Of a DNA stretch of 64,000 nucleotides, positions 35,601 to 43,650 are shown in pieces. How positions within the stretch are numbered: the first letter of the stretch is position 1; the number at the start of each line of letters is the position of its first letter. Made by a program: the position numbers and the translations under genes. Under the pieces are notes generated by a model. It saw only the letters and a program-made list of their open reading frames with translations, was not told where the DNA came from and made no database searches. This DNA comes from Flavobacteriales bacterium (GTDB lineage Bacteria > Bacteroidota > Bacteroidia > Flavobacteriales_F > PHOS-HE28): positions 124,001-188,000 of the forward strand of contig JACJZJ010000004.1 in NCBI GenBank assembly GCA_020635675.1, in the 5' to 3' direction.

Positions 35601-36311
35601 GTATTGCTCGTTCTTCTTCTTCTCGCTCTCCTGGTCGTCCAGACGCATCCTGGCATCGCTCAGCTTGGCCGTGGCCACGGGTTCGTTCGGCTTGATCGCC
35701 AGAGCGCCGGAATACGCTTCCACGGCCTTCTTGAAATCCGACTCGTTCATGGCCGCATCACCCTGTTGCATGGCCTTCGCGAAATCCTCCTCCAGTCCGG
35801 CCTCCCGCTTCTTCTTGTCCTCGTACTCCTTCATCAACCGGGCGATCTCGTTGCGGATCTGCTCGGTGTAATCCAAGTCCCAGGTCACCTCTTTGGTGGA
35901 CGGGTCGAACTTGGCCTTCCCGATCGGTTTGTCCAGCACGGCGAAGTCGATGCCCGGCAATTCGCTGAACAAGGTCATCTCGATGTTCATCCCATGACCG
36001 CCCACTCTTTCCTCCTCCGGGATGTTCCGCGTGTCGATCTGGATGTTCTTGCCCACCAGTCCCGACTTGCCGTACATGATCTTGTAGTCCGCACCGTAAT
36101 CGAGGTTGAACTCGTACTTGCCGCTCGCATTGGTCACCACCTCCGTGAGCTTCGCACCGTTCTTGTAGACGACCACGTTCACCCCATCGAGCTTTTTGCC
36201 CGATGAATAGTCCTTCACCGTTCCGTACACGTACACATTGTCCACCTGGGCTTGGAGCCCTAGTGCGGTCAGGACCGATAGGCCGGCGATGAGCTTGCGG
36301 ATCGTCTGCAT
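32661..36311 (-). CDS. 1216-residue secreted repeat protein with CarboxypepD_reg-like head (paralogue B)
   Basis: The start is at the ATG at 36309-36311, which begins a signal peptide (to about 22). The open frame extends further upstream but is not protein-like there. Residues ~25-150 match paralogue A: VYVYGTVKDYSSGKKLDG, VVVYKNGAKLTE, YEFNLDYGADYKI, then a DKPIGKAKFDPSTKEVTWDLDY block. Residues ~165-830 hold about ten tandem ~55-75-residue helical units of TPR type. Each ends in a variant of LKPxExYPKDxIAEID and is followed by a Glu/Lys-rich linker. Units 2-4 are nearly identical. The remainder is Arg/Glu/Gln-rich coiled coil, closing with AKWGTYYFKNGQSITEM. It is likely a long periplasmic or surface scaffold. 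The function is unknown. Confidence 0.88.
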   Translation of the reverse strand: MQTIRKLIAGLSVLTALGLQAQVDNVYVYGTVKDYSSGKKLDGVNVVVYKNGAKLTEVVTNASGKYEFNLDYGADYKIMYGKSGLVGKNIQIDTRNIPEEERVGGHGMNIEMTLFSELPGIDFAVLDKPIGKAKFDPSTKEVTWDLDYTEQIRNEIARLMKEYEDKKKREAGLEEDFAKAMQQGDAAMNESDFKKAVEAYSGALAIKPNEPVATAKLSDARMRLDDQESEKKKNEQYAALIKEADGLFGKKDFEGARNKYQSASDVKDQEAYPKQKIKEIEGILTDLAKKAEEERKAKELQQKYDGAIAAGDAAFKSEKYEEARTKYTDASGLKPDEKYPKDRIAEIDKKLEEQARKAEEERKQRELDAKYQAAITAADAAFKAENFEQARTKYTDASGLKPDEKYPKDQLAAIDKKLEELAKKAEEDRKARELQEKYDTAIHAADAAFQAERYDEAKGKYNEALGLKKDEKYPKDQLAAIDKRLEELAKKAEEERRQKELDAKYQALVDEGNEFFRKEEFDRARSKFEDASGLKPAERYPKDRIAEIDAALAEIARKAEEERKRAELEARFAELITNADRSYADEQWAAALNDYKDALQLKPAERHPQERIAEIEAKLDAQAREQAERERREREEREREAHYKELISKADKAMGAKQYDQAKAAYSDASSLKPEEQYPKDKLAEISSILGEMARQAEADRLAAQQAADEKARLDELERKRRAEQEAIEQQYRELIAAADLALGQNDYDQARDKYTEALSVKPQEQYPKDKLAEIEDLLANMEKRRSEAERLAEEQRRAEAERRRKAEADAEAARLAAEAERRRLDAGKALQARYDDAIAKADLAYADKNYTDARSLYAQALDLKPDETYPASRIEQIDKLLAAEERKRREAAELAVRRTEEETPPPSRDKGNSIDTRKEQEAEQFMREAKLREEAEKYERIKKLKNDVSEEERSNADEAQERRDSGIRIKHRHERDRESLYQGSEEQRLANAEAVAAYKDALEKAEAERRRLEQEQRENAYQAKVQQEDGLARQVADRSKAHQDAVDDAVSRAGAIQRQQADLVGAGRQRNENAREEAIAQAERQQAMKQRGDAIAKGNQEKVALDKQLTYTRSSQLAERSTDQRLAERERIQSTPLNQPKDFADYNRSKLAQEYPQGVTEESYTEGNKVIIRRVVVNGNKADEYSKVIAKWGTYYFKNGQSITEMIWNTETEGR

Positions 36312-36404
36312 TCCCCTCAGGGCCAGGGATATGGCATACCCATTCCCGCCGCCCGGAAAACACCGCAATTTACGACATCTTTGACCATCCCCCGGAACGT
36401 TACG

Positions 36405-37538
36405 ATGGGCACGGTAAGCGTTTGGTCGCAGCGATCCTTCCCTGAAAAGGCGGATCTGGTGGTGGTCGGTGCGGGCATTGTCGGGCTCTTCACCGCCCTG
36501 TTCCACAAACGCCGTTTTCCTGCACATCGCGTGCTCCTGCTCGAACAGGGCGCCCTTCCGGACGGGGCTACCACGCGCAACGCCGGCTTCGCCTGCTTCG
36601 GCAGCCCGAGCGAACTGTTGGCCGACATCGCGGCCGAAGGCGAGGCCGTCGCCCTGGCCCGTGTGGAGGAACGCTGGCGCGGCCTGCGGGAATTGCGTAC
36701 CGAACTGGGCGACGGGCCCATCGGGTTCATCCCTTGCGGAGGGAACGAGGTGTTCCTGCACGATGACCTGTACACCCGCACCGCCACAGGGTTCGATCAT
36801 TTGAACGACCTGCTCAAGGGTATCTTCGGCAGGCCCGTATTCACATGGAAGGATGACCTCACCACCCGGATGGGTCTTCGGTTCGATCATCTTGCCCATA
36901 CGGAACTTGAAGGCGCTCTGGATAGCGGTGGGTTGGCCACACGGTTGCTATCGCTCACTCGTGCTGGCTGTGTGGAGGTACGGACCCGCATCGCGGTAGA
37001 ACGCCTGGAGGAAAGCGCCGACCGGATGATGGTCGAATGCGCGAACGGAGAACGGATCATGGCCGAACGTGTTGTAGTGGCCACGAACGGATGGGCCCGC
37101 CAGCTCCTACCGGACATTGACGTGCACCCTGCCCGGGGTCAGGTCCTGGTCACGGGACCACTACATGGCACGATCCCACAGGGCACCTTCCATGCGGAGG
37201 AGGGCTTCATCTATTTCAGGGATTTGGGCGATCGCATACTCCTTGGCGGTGCACGGAACCTGGACATCAGCGGAGAAACAACGCTGGACGATGCGACGAC
37301 CCCGATGGTCCAGGAGCACCTGGAACGGTTCCTATCCGATCGTATCCTAACGGGCCACACCTATACGATCGAGCACCGCTGGAGCGGGACCATGGGATTC
37401 GGAACGGGGACGAAATCGCCCCTGGTGGAACGGATCTCCGACCGGGTGGTCGCTGCGGTCCGCCTCAGCGGAATGGGCGTGGCGATCGGGATCCGTGTAG
37501 CGCGAAAGGCGGCGGACCTGCTGGACGGTCGCGCTTGA
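36405..37538 (+). CDS. FAD-dependent oxidoreductase (DAO family)
   Basis: 377 residues from the ATG at 36405 (a CATCTTTG box lies 30 bp upstream). The N-terminus carries a Rossmann FAD site, DLVVVGAGIVGLFTALFH, with the acidic residue ending strand beta2 (VLLLEQG) and TTRNAGFACFGS, typical of D-amino-acid-oxidase/glycine-oxidase-like enzymes. A second conserved block is ATNGWARQLLPDIDVHPARGQVLVT. The C-terminus holds RWSGTMGFGTGTKSPLV and the GxGxAxG-like GMGVAIGIRVA. Substrates in this family are amines or amino acids. The specific one cannot be read from the sequence. It is divergent from the repeat protein and is followed by a hairpin and a tRNA gene. Confidence 0.88.
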   Translation: MGTVSVWSQRSFPEKADLVVVGAGIVGLFTALFHKRRFPAHRVLLLEQGALPDGATTRNAGFACFGSPSELLADIAAEGEAVALARVEERWRGLRELRTELGDGPIGFIPCGGNEVFLHDDLYTRTATGFDHLNDLLKGIFGRPVFTWKDDLTTRMGLRFDHLAHTELEGALDSGGLATRLLSLTRAGCVEVRTRIAVERLEESADRMMVECANGERIMAERVVVATNGWARQLLPDIDVHPARGQVLVTGPLHGTIPQGTFHAEEGFIYFRDLGDRILLGGARNLDISGETTLDDATTPMVQEHLERFLSDRILTGHTYTIEHRWSGTMGFGTGTKSPLVERISDRVVAAVRLSGMGVAIGIRVARKAADLLDGRA

Positions 37539-37540
37539 AC

Positions 37541-37570
37541 GAAGAGGGCCGGGGAACGCCCCGACCCTTC
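37541..37570 (+). terminator. Terminator after the DAO-family gene
   Basis: GAAGAGGGCCGGGG, loop AACG, then CCCCGACCCTTC forms an imperfect stem 2-33 bp after the stop codon. The next feature is the convergent tRNA. Confidence 0.5.
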
Positions 37571-37575
37571 ACCGG

Positions 37576-37647
37576 AGCCTCCCATCGGATTTGAACCGAC
37601 GACCTGCTGATTACGAATCAGCTGCTCTACCGCTGAGCTAAGGAGGC
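37576..37647 (-). tRNA. tRNA-Thr (anticodon CGT)
   Basis: Read on the minus strand, the acceptor stem is GCCTCCT (37641-37647) pairing with GGGAGGC (37577-37583). The D-arm is AGCTCAGCGGTAGAGC. The anticodon stem-loop is GCTGA-TTCGTAA-TCAGC with anticodon CGT. The T-arm contains GGTTCAAATCC. The discriminator base is T and the CCA end is not encoded. The structure is complete at 72 nt. Confidence 0.95.
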
Positions 37648-37720
37648 ATTGCCCACCGCGGCGCGACGGCCGCGAAGGGTTGCAAATGTACCGAACGGCA
37701 CCGATCGGAACGCCGTCGGA

Positions 37721-39004
37721 TCACCGCTTCACGAAGCGACCCACATCCCGTCCCTCCGTACACAACAAGAACGTGCCGGCGGCAAAGCCCGATACGTCGA
37801 TCTGCCAGGTACCCCCGGGGGTGGCGGTGTACGTTGCCAGCTTCCGGCCCGCGGTGTCGATCACTTCATAGCGTTGTCCTGGCCGCAGGTGATCGACTTG
37901 CACCAGGTCCTCCGCGATCGTGGGGTGCACCTGCAACGCGGGGTGCTGCGTTCCGGCGATACCATTGGCCGCACGCAGGTCCAGGGCCAGATTGCCGGGA
38001 GCCACACCCACGGCCACCGACGTGATCTCGTTGCCATCGGGATCGAGCACGTGCAGATCGCCGGTCGTCGTGAAATCGGTGGTGGTGGCGTAGAGCACCT
38101 CGTTCACCGGATCGGCGATCAGCCCGTAGGAGGCCGGCGAGGTCGGCAATGTGTCGGCGACCTGCTCGGTGGTAAGGTCCCACCGCGCCAGGTGCCCGAC
38201 GGCGTATTCCATGAAATAGATCTTCTCTCCGCCCAGCGCCGAAGCACCGCAGCCGGAGCTCAGGGCCACGTTCTGTGTGAAGAGCAGCTGCTCGCCGGCC
38301 GGGTCGACACGGCTGATGGAGCTACTGGTGAAGTCCTTGTTGTTCAGCACATACATGCCGGTGGGCGCGACCATGATGTGCTCGGGGTCGAGGCCGTCCG
38401 GACCGAGGTCGATCGATCCCATATAGCTCTGCGTTTGCAGATCGATAATGCCCACATAGCCAACGAGGTCGTCCCAATCGAAGGCGTTGTTCACCGCGAG
38501 ATAGGCCTTGTCACCCAGCACCTCCACATCCTCCGCCGAGTGGATGAGCCCACCGGCCGGGTCGATGCTGTAGACCGGGTCGAGGGTCGTGGCATCGCGC
38601 ACCTCGAAATAGTGGTCGAGCCCCCCGGACTCCCCTCGGGTGATCAGGACCTGGTCGTTCCAGAAGGCGAGTTTCCGGATGCCCGTGACGGCGGCCTGGC
38701 CCAGCAGCTGGTAGGTGTCGGGGTCGTACTTCAGCAGTTGGTCGTCGGCGGCCACGTAGATGGCTCCGTCGTGCACCTGCACGTCGGTTGCAAAGCGCGC
38801 GCCGGTGATGGTGGCCACCGTTTGATAGGTCATGCCCAGCGGGTCGTAGCTACCCAGCGTCACGGGCACCATCTGCATCTGCGTGTTGAAGTCGTAGTAG
38901 CCCTCGTTCAGCACAAGGACCTGGTGCACCTCCGTCTGCGCACGTGAGGAAGAAAGCAGTGCGAGGAGAGCGAACATGGAAAAGGAAGAACGGTACATGG
39001 TCAT
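37721..39004 (-). CDS. Secreted DUF5074/YncE-like beta-propeller, candidate BtuG-like cobalamin-binding protein
   Basis: 427 residues (ATG at 39002-39004; 38998 is an alternative). Signal peptide to about 22. The chain reads as a seven-bladed propeller of the surface-layer/YncE/DUF5074 type. Repeated strands include GARFATDVQVHDGAIYVAAD, KLAFWNDQVLITRG, AEDVEVLGDKAYLAVNNAF and EHIMVAPTGMYVLNN. Residues ~350-427 form a T9SS sorting tail (LQVHPTIAEDLVQVDHLRPG, GTFLLCTEG). In Bacteroides, BtuG is a surface DUF5074-like propeller that captures vitamin B12 for BtuB. Here a cobalamin riboswitch precedes the gene, strong contextual support for a B12-related role. It differs from BtuG in using the type IX route rather than a lipobox. 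BtuB is not in the window. Confidence 0.8.
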   Translation of the reverse strand: MTMYRSSFSMFALLALLSSSRAQTEVHQVLVLNEGYYDFNTQMQMVPVTLGSYDPLGMTYQTVATITGARFATDVQVHDGAIYVAADDQLLKYDPDTYQLLGQAAVTGIRKLAFWNDQVLITRGESGGLDHYFEVRDATTLDPVYSIDPAGGLIHSAEDVEVLGDKAYLAVNNAFDWDDLVGYVGIIDLQTQSYMGSIDLGPDGLDPEHIMVAPTGMYVLNNKDFTSSSISRVDPAGEQLLFTQNVALSSGCGASALGGEKIYFMEYAVGHLARWDLTTEQVADTLPTSPASYGLIADPVNEVLYATTTDFTTTGDLHVLDPDGNEITSVAVGVAPGNLALDLRAANGIAGTQHPALQVHPTIAEDLVQVDHLRPGQRYEVIDTAGRKLATYTATPGGTWQIDVSGFAAGTFLLCTEGRDVGRFVKR

Positions 39005-39107
39005 CGGATTTTTCCGCCTTCACCGGGCGGGGTTGAACATGGACCTTCGGGCGCGGAACGGCACCTGTACCGCAAGCGCCGCCTTTCTCCCGAAGGCAGG
39101 AACGATA

Positions 39108-39276
39108 TGCGATGGCAGGTCTTCTGGCTCACCCCAACCCGGAACGCCTTCCCATCCCCCTTTCGGCGGACAGTGGCATCGGCCCCGGGATGGCAGGGGT
39201 TTACAGCTGCGGGAACAGCTCCCGGTTCGCACGGGATTCCCTTTTCGCCCGGCGGGGATACGCCGCGACCATCGCA
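39108..39276 (-). ncRNA. Cobalamin (B12) riboswitch
   Basis: On the minus strand the conserved elements occur in order. There is a 5' P1 strand CCATCGCA, GGGAATCCCGTGCGAA, and CCCGCAGCTGTAA (plus coordinates 39201-39213). The GCCACTG box is at 39171-39177 and the B12 box AGCCAGAAGACCTGCC at 39114-39129. TGCGATGG closes P1 (39108-39115 with 39269-39276). About 100 nt separate it from the propeller start codon, where a CCGCC/GGCGG hairpin could form the expression platform. High B12 should reduce expression. Confidence 0.93.
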
Positions 39277-39323
39277 GGGGGCGAAAGTAACGGTCCGCAC
39301 GCGCCCGGTTATCTTGGCCGTCC

Positions 39324-40184
39324 ATGGCCGACCCCCTGCACGAACTGCGGCCGATCGCCCTGGGCGACGCGGGCATCGTTGCGATCGCGCGTCTGCTGCG
39401 CGAAGTGTTCCCCGGGGCCCGACATTTCACCGAGGAGGTGTTGCGATGGCAGTATGTGGAGAACCCGGACGGGCAGGCCGTGGGCTACGACGCCTGGTCC
39501 GGGAACATGCTCGCGGCGCACTATGTCACCATCCCGTTGCGCGCGCAGGTGGAAGACCGCGAGGAGTTGGGCCTGCTCTCCCTGAACACCGCCACACACC
39601 CCGCGCACCAGGGCAAGGGCCTCTTCACACGTCTGGCGAACGCCACCTATGCCACCGCAGCGGAAAGGGGGTTTGGCTTCGTGGTGGGTGTGGCCAATAC
39701 GAACAGCACGCACGGGTTCACTCACAAGCTTGGTTTTCAAGCCGTTGGCCCGCTTCCGGCACTCGTCGGCATCGGGAGGATCGCATTCAGCGAGGACCCG
39801 TCGCTCCCGGGATTCGCACCGGTGCACGATCCTGCAAAGCTGGCCTGGCGGCTCCGGCATCCCGCCTATCGCTACACACGCGCCGTGCAAAGCGGACGGA
39901 CCTTCATACTTTCCCAAAGGACATTGAAGGGTGCGCGTTTCATCCTGGGCGTGGAGGGGGGCGGGCATGCTGCGGATGCGCTGCCGGAAGAACCCATGCC
40001 GCTGCTCAGGAGCTTCATCGGCCTTGACCCCGCCATCGACAGGCGACGATCCCTCTATGTGAACGTGCCGATGCGGTTCCGGCCCTCCCCATTGAACTTC
40101 ATCTGGAAGGACCTCAGCGGCCGCGACCGGAAGTTGGAGGCGGGGCGTGTCCGGTTCCACGCCTTTGATTTCGACACGCTCTGA
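39324..40184 (+). CDS. GNAT-family acyltransferase
   Basis: 286 residues; a TATCTTGG box ends 8 bp before the ATG. Residues ~8-150 carry a GNAT fold with the acetyl-CoA pyrophosphate loop NTATHPAHQGKGLFTRLANA (Q/RxxGxG/A pattern: QGKGLF) and GFGFVVGVANTNSTHGFTHKLGF after it. The rest of the chain (to 286) is a second, poorly conserved half, as in the GNAT-like enzymes that handle large or sugar substrates. No substrate can be assigned. It is divergent from the riboswitch gene, and its stop abuts the convergent beta-barrel gene with no gap. Confidence 0.85.
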   Translation: MADPLHELRPIALGDAGIVAIARLLREVFPGARHFTEEVLRWQYVENPDGQAVGYDAWSGNMLAAHYVTIPLRAQVEDREELGLLSLNTATHPAHQGKGLFTRLANATYATAAERGFGFVVGVANTNSTHGFTHKLGFQAVGPLPALVGIGRIAFSEDPSLPGFAPVHDPAKLAWRLRHPAYRYTRAVQSGRTFILSQRTLKGARFILGVEGGGHAADALPEEPMPLLRSFIGLDPAIDRRRSLYVNVPMRFRPSPLNFIWKDLSGRDRKLEAGRVRFHAFDFDTL

Positions 40185-40862
40185 TCACTTGCCGATCCGC
40201 ACGGCCAAACCAAGGTCCACGTGGAACCCCGAAGCGGTGAGATGGCCATCGTAGTTGCTCAAGGACTCCTCCTGGCCGTTGTATTCGCTCTTTCGCAGCG
40301 GCAGATCGTAATAGGCATATTTCAGCCCGGCCTGCAAGCCGACATGACGCCCGAAGATGACGAGCACCCCGGTTCCGATACGTAGCTGTCCACCGCTCAG
40401 ATAGATCGTCCTTGCATTCCCGCCGGAATAACGCTCTTCGATCTGCAAAGTGCCGATCCCTCCACCCAGGAGTAGTGTCCATGCGAAATGATCGGTGTTC
40501 ACCAGGTAGAAACGGGGGGCCAGTCCGGCGATGAAGATCGCATTGCTCTTCGCCGCGCTGCTGTCCAGATACACCCCGGGCTCGAGATAGAGGCCCGCGC
40601 TAAGGACCTTGGCCACGCCGACCTGCAGATCGATCGGAAAGGTCCAGGATACAGCGCCATCATGCGTGGTGGACTCCTGGACCAGACCGAGGATGCCCAG
40701 GTATTGTTTCTCCACGTACGTGGTGGCGTGTAGGCCGAGGCTGCCCGATAGGCCAAGATGCACCGTACCCGCCTTGTTCACCTGGGCCGAGGTGACGACG
40801 CTCCAGAGAAGACCGACCAGCATCAGCCCCGAGCGCCGGACCAGTTCCGAGAGGATCCGCAT
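40185..40862 (-). CDS. Outer-membrane beta-barrel protein
   Basis: 225 residues with a signal peptide (to about 27). The mature part alternates hydrophobic and polar residues in about eight strands (for example VHLGLSGSLGLHATTYV, DLQVGVAKVLSAGLYLEPGVYL, GVLVIFGRHVGLQAGLKYAYY) and ends in a terminal strand VDLGLAVRIGK. This is the pattern of the small porin/OmpA-like barrels (PF13568-type) frequent in Bacteroidota. No ligand or partner can be inferred. A TAACTTGC promoter-like box lies just upstream on the minus strand. Confidence 0.82.
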   Translation of the reverse strand: MRILSELVRRSGLMLVGLLWSVVTSAQVNKAGTVHLGLSGSLGLHATTYVEKQYLGILGLVQESTTHDGAVSWTFPIDLQVGVAKVLSAGLYLEPGVYLDSSAAKSNAIFIAGLAPRFYLVNTDHFAWTLLLGGGIGTLQIEERYSGGNARTIYLSGGQLRIGTGVLVIFGRHVGLQAGLKYAYYDLPLRKSEYNGQEESLSNYDGHLTASGFHVDLGLAVRIGK

Positions 40863-41084
40863 TGCCGCAAGTTAAGCCGGCGCCGACCGGATCCTTCCGA
40901 TCCTCGGAAAGCCACGCGGGGCATGTCGTGAACACGAACGCGGCAATGGCAAGGTCCACGCGGGCCGGTGTGCGTGGTGGCAAGCCGCTTGCCGGGACCT
41001 CGGTCCCATTTTCCACGATACAATGGTGGACGATCCTCGCATGGTACCCTACCTTTGTATCACCTGCAAGCGAACGGACCTGTG

Positions 41085-41288
41085 ATGGACAACGGATCGA
41101 CCCCTGCATCCCCTGAAGAGCGGGAGCCCGAAAAGGAGGGGAAGGAAGAGCGTTCCTATACCGAGTACGGCGAAAAGCTCCCCGACCTGGATCCGATGAA
41201 GGACCTGAACCTTCCGGAGAACTACCAGGAGGTGGTGCGTCGTTTCGAAAGGCTCCAAGGCGATCGGGCCATGGAGTTGTTGAACTGA
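41085..41288 (+). CDS. Small acidic protein of unknown function
   Basis: 67 residues from the ATG at 41085 (MDNGSTPASPEERE). A promoter box TACCTTTG lies about 28 bp upstream, and a very strong terminator follows 24 bp after the stop, so this is a self-contained gene. The chain is highly charged. A conserved-looking core, YGEKLPDLDPMKDLNLPENYQEVVRRFERL, is predicted helical. It has no signal peptide, Cys or known domain. Confidence 0.7.
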   Translation: MDNGSTPASPEEREPEKEGKEERSYTEYGEKLPDLDPMKDLNLPENYQEVVRRFERLQGDRAMELLN

Positions 41289-41312
41289 GCACCCCGGAAA
41301 GGACCTGCACGA

Positions 41313-41342
41313 ACGCACCCCGCCAAGCTGCGGGGTGCGTTG
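41313..41342 (+). terminator. Strong intrinsic terminator
   Basis: AACGCACCCCGC (41313-41324), loop CAAGCT, GCGGGGTGCGTT (41331-41342): a perfect 12-bp stem followed by GCTTTT. It ends the small acidic protein transcript ahead of the EF-G paralogue. Confidence 0.85.
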
Positions 41343-41405
41343 CTTTTGGCGTGGCCCGGTCCTAACTTCATCCCGTTCCTTTCATCCTAGAATCCCTACA
41401 GCGCC

Positions 41406-43535
41406 ATGAAACTCTTCGATGCAAAACACATCAAGAACATCGCCCTTCTCGGGAGTCATGGATCCGGCAAGACCACGCTGGCCGAGACCATGCTCTTCGA
41501 GGCGGGCTTGATCACACGACGGGGTCGTGTGGAGGACAAGAACACCGTGAGCGACCATACCGATCTCGAACACGAGCGGGGCAGTTCCGTGCGATCGACC
41601 TGCCTGCACACCGAATGGCGCAACTACAAGATCAACATCATCGATACCCCGGGGCTCGACGACCTCGTCGGGGAGACGATCCCTGCGCTGCGTGTGGCCG
41701 ACACATGCGTATTGCTGCTTGGCGCACAACATGGGGTCGAGGTAGGAACGGACCTTGTCTGGACCCACATGCAGCGCTACGACAGGCCGGTCATCATTGC
41801 CGTCAACCAGCTCGACCATCCCAATGCCGATTTCGATGTCACTGTCGCCCAGGCGAAGGAGCACTTCGGCGGGGCCGTCACCGTGATGCAGTATCCCGTG
41901 GAGCAGGGTGAGGGATTCCACCGCATCATCGATCTATTGAAGATGATGATGTACACCTTCAAGGACGACGGAGGCAAACCGGAGAAGGAGGCCATCCCCG
42001 AGAACGAACGGGAAAGGGCCGATGCATTGCACAAGGAACTGGTGGAGAAAGCGGCCGAGAACGACGAGACCCTGATGGAGCGCTATTTCGAGAAAGGAGA
42101 ATTGGACGAGGACGAACTGCGCCAGGGGTTGAAAAAGGGGATGATGGAACGGTCGGTCTTCCCGGTGTTCTGCCTGAGCGCATTGCGCAACATGGGCAGC
42201 GGCCGCCTGATGGGTTTCATCGATAATGTGGCTCCGAGCGCCGTGGAAATGCCCCCGGCTCCGCTGGAGGACGGTGATGCGTTGCCGTGCAAGGCCGATG
42301 GACCACCGGTGCTTTTCACGTTCAAATCCATCCTCGAACCACGCACGGGCTGGATCACCCTGTTCAAGGTGATGAGCGGTGAAGTGAAGCCCGGCATGGA
42401 ACTCGTGAACGACAACACCGGCTCCACCGAACGCATCGGGCAATTGTTCATCGTGGAGGGCAAGGAGCGGAAGCCAGTGGAAGCGCTGGAGGCCGGTGAT
42501 ATCGGTGCGACCTTGAAGTTGAAGGACACCGCCACCGCGCATACGCTCCACCCGCCCGGCCGCCCCGTAAAACTCAAGGCGATCGCGTTCCCGGAACCCC
42601 GGCTACGGCTCACCATCAAGGCAGCGGACAACAAACAGGAGGAGAAGCTGCATGCTGCCCTGCTGGAGATACAGAAAGAGGATCCGACCATCGTGCTACG
42701 ATACATGCGCGAGTCGGCCCAGCAGGTCGTTGGTGGACAGGGTGAACTGCACCTCAACCTGTTGAAGTGGCGCCTTGAGCATGAGCACAAGGTGGATATC
42801 GAATTCGGTTCGCCTCGCATCCCCTATCGTGAGACGATCCGTCGTCCGGCAGAAGCCAGCTACCGGCATAAGAAGCAAACGGGCGGCGCCGGGCAGTTCG
42901 CCGAGGTGCACCTGCGTATCGAGCCGTGGAGCGCTGATGCGGCGGAACCCGCCGGCGTCAGCGTCCGGCACAAGGAGGAGCATGACCTCACCACGGGCGG
43001 CAAGCTCGTCTTCTACAATTGCATCGTCGGCGGGGTGATCGACAACAAGTTCATGCCCAGTATCCTGAAGGGTATCATGGAGAAGATGGAGCGGGGGCCA
43101 TTGACCGGCTCTCCCGCCCGCGATGTGCGCGTCATGGTCCATGATGGTAAGATGCACACCGTGGACAGCAACGATATCAGCTTCAAGATCGCGGGCATGA
43201 TGGCCTTCCGGGAGGCCTTCACGAACGCTGACCCACAACTCATGGAACCCGTGCAGGAGATCGAGGTCCGGGTCCCGGAGGAGTTGATGGGCGAGGTCAT
43301 GACCGACCTACAGGGCAGACGAAGCGTGATCATGGGCGTGGAAGGCCAGGGACGCTTCCAGGTGATAAAGGCCCATACGCCCCTTGCGGAACTGGACCGG
43401 TACAGTACGACGCTCCGAAGCCTGACCCAAGGCCGTGGCACATATTCCGAACGGTTCCTTGCCTACCAGCCCGTGCCGCACGAACTGCAGCAGAAACTGG
43501 TGGGCGAACACAAGGAAGAAGCGATCACCATCTGA
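41406..43535 (+). CDS. EF-G paralogue with altered GTPase motifs (EF-G2-like)
   Basis: 709 residues with all five EF-G domains. G1 is intact (LLGSHGSGKTTL). G3 reads IIDTPGLDDLVGE, where canonical EF-G has DTPGHVDF: the catalytic histidine is replaced by Leu. G4 is NQLD instead of NKMD. Domains II-V are readable (ILEPRTGWITLFKVMSGEV, GGQGELHLNLLKWRLE, RHKKQTGGAGQFAEVHLRIEPW, PILEPVQEIEVRVPEE-like end). In Bacteroides a second EF-G (EF-G2) supports translation in carbon starvation without GTP hydrolysis, and this protein has the right divergence to be such a factor. The host's housekeeping EF-G must be elsewhere. A weak TAACTTCA promoter-like box precedes it by ~40 bp. Confidence 0.88.
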   Translation: MKLFDAKHIKNIALLGSHGSGKTTLAETMLFEAGLITRRGRVEDKNTVSDHTDLEHERGSSVRSTCLHTEWRNYKINIIDTPGLDDLVGETIPALRVADTCVLLLGAQHGVEVGTDLVWTHMQRYDRPVIIAVNQLDHPNADFDVTVAQAKEHFGGAVTVMQYPVEQGEGFHRIIDLLKMMMYTFKDDGGKPEKEAIPENERERADALHKELVEKAAENDETLMERYFEKGELDEDELRQGLKKGMMERSVFPVFCLSALRNMGSGRLMGFIDNVAPSAVEMPPAPLEDGDALPCKADGPPVLFTFKSILEPRTGWITLFKVMSGEVKPGMELVNDNTGSTERIGQLFIVEGKERKPVEALEAGDIGATLKLKDTATAHTLHPPGRPVKLKAIAFPEPRLRLTIKAADNKQEEKLHAALLEIQKEDPTIVLRYMRESAQQVVGGQGELHLNLLKWRLEHEHKVDIEFGSPRIPYRETIRRPAEASYRHKKQTGGAGQFAEVHLRIEPWSADAAEPAGVSVRHKEEHDLTTGGKLVFYNCIVGGVIDNKFMPSILKGIMEKMERGPLTGSPARDVRVMVHDGKMHTVDSNDISFKIAGMMAFREAFTNADPQLMEPVQEIEVRVPEELMGEVMTDLQGRRSVIMGVEGQGRFQVIKAHTPLAELDRYSTTLRSLTQGRGTYSERFLAYQPVPHELQQKLVGEHKEEAITI

Positions 43536-43650
43536 ACCGATCGCATGGTCGATCTGTTGGATGCATGAGCGTGCTCATGGGCAGGAAGACGTATTGAACG
43601 AAATTTGCCTGAGCAGGCCCACCACCACGCCCTCCAACATCCGACCGATC

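Noticed and set aside
34794..36206. A 470-codon plus-strand frame antisense to the repeat protein
   Set aside because: It runs exactly across the repeat array. GAG/AAG-rich codons on the minus strand give Leu/Phe-rich text on the plus strand, the repeat period is mirrored, and no start region or motif supports it.
41406..43535. Reading this as the housekeeping EF-G or as RF3
   Set aside because: The G3 and G4 motifs are altered, and a separate RF3 gene exists at 28992-30593.
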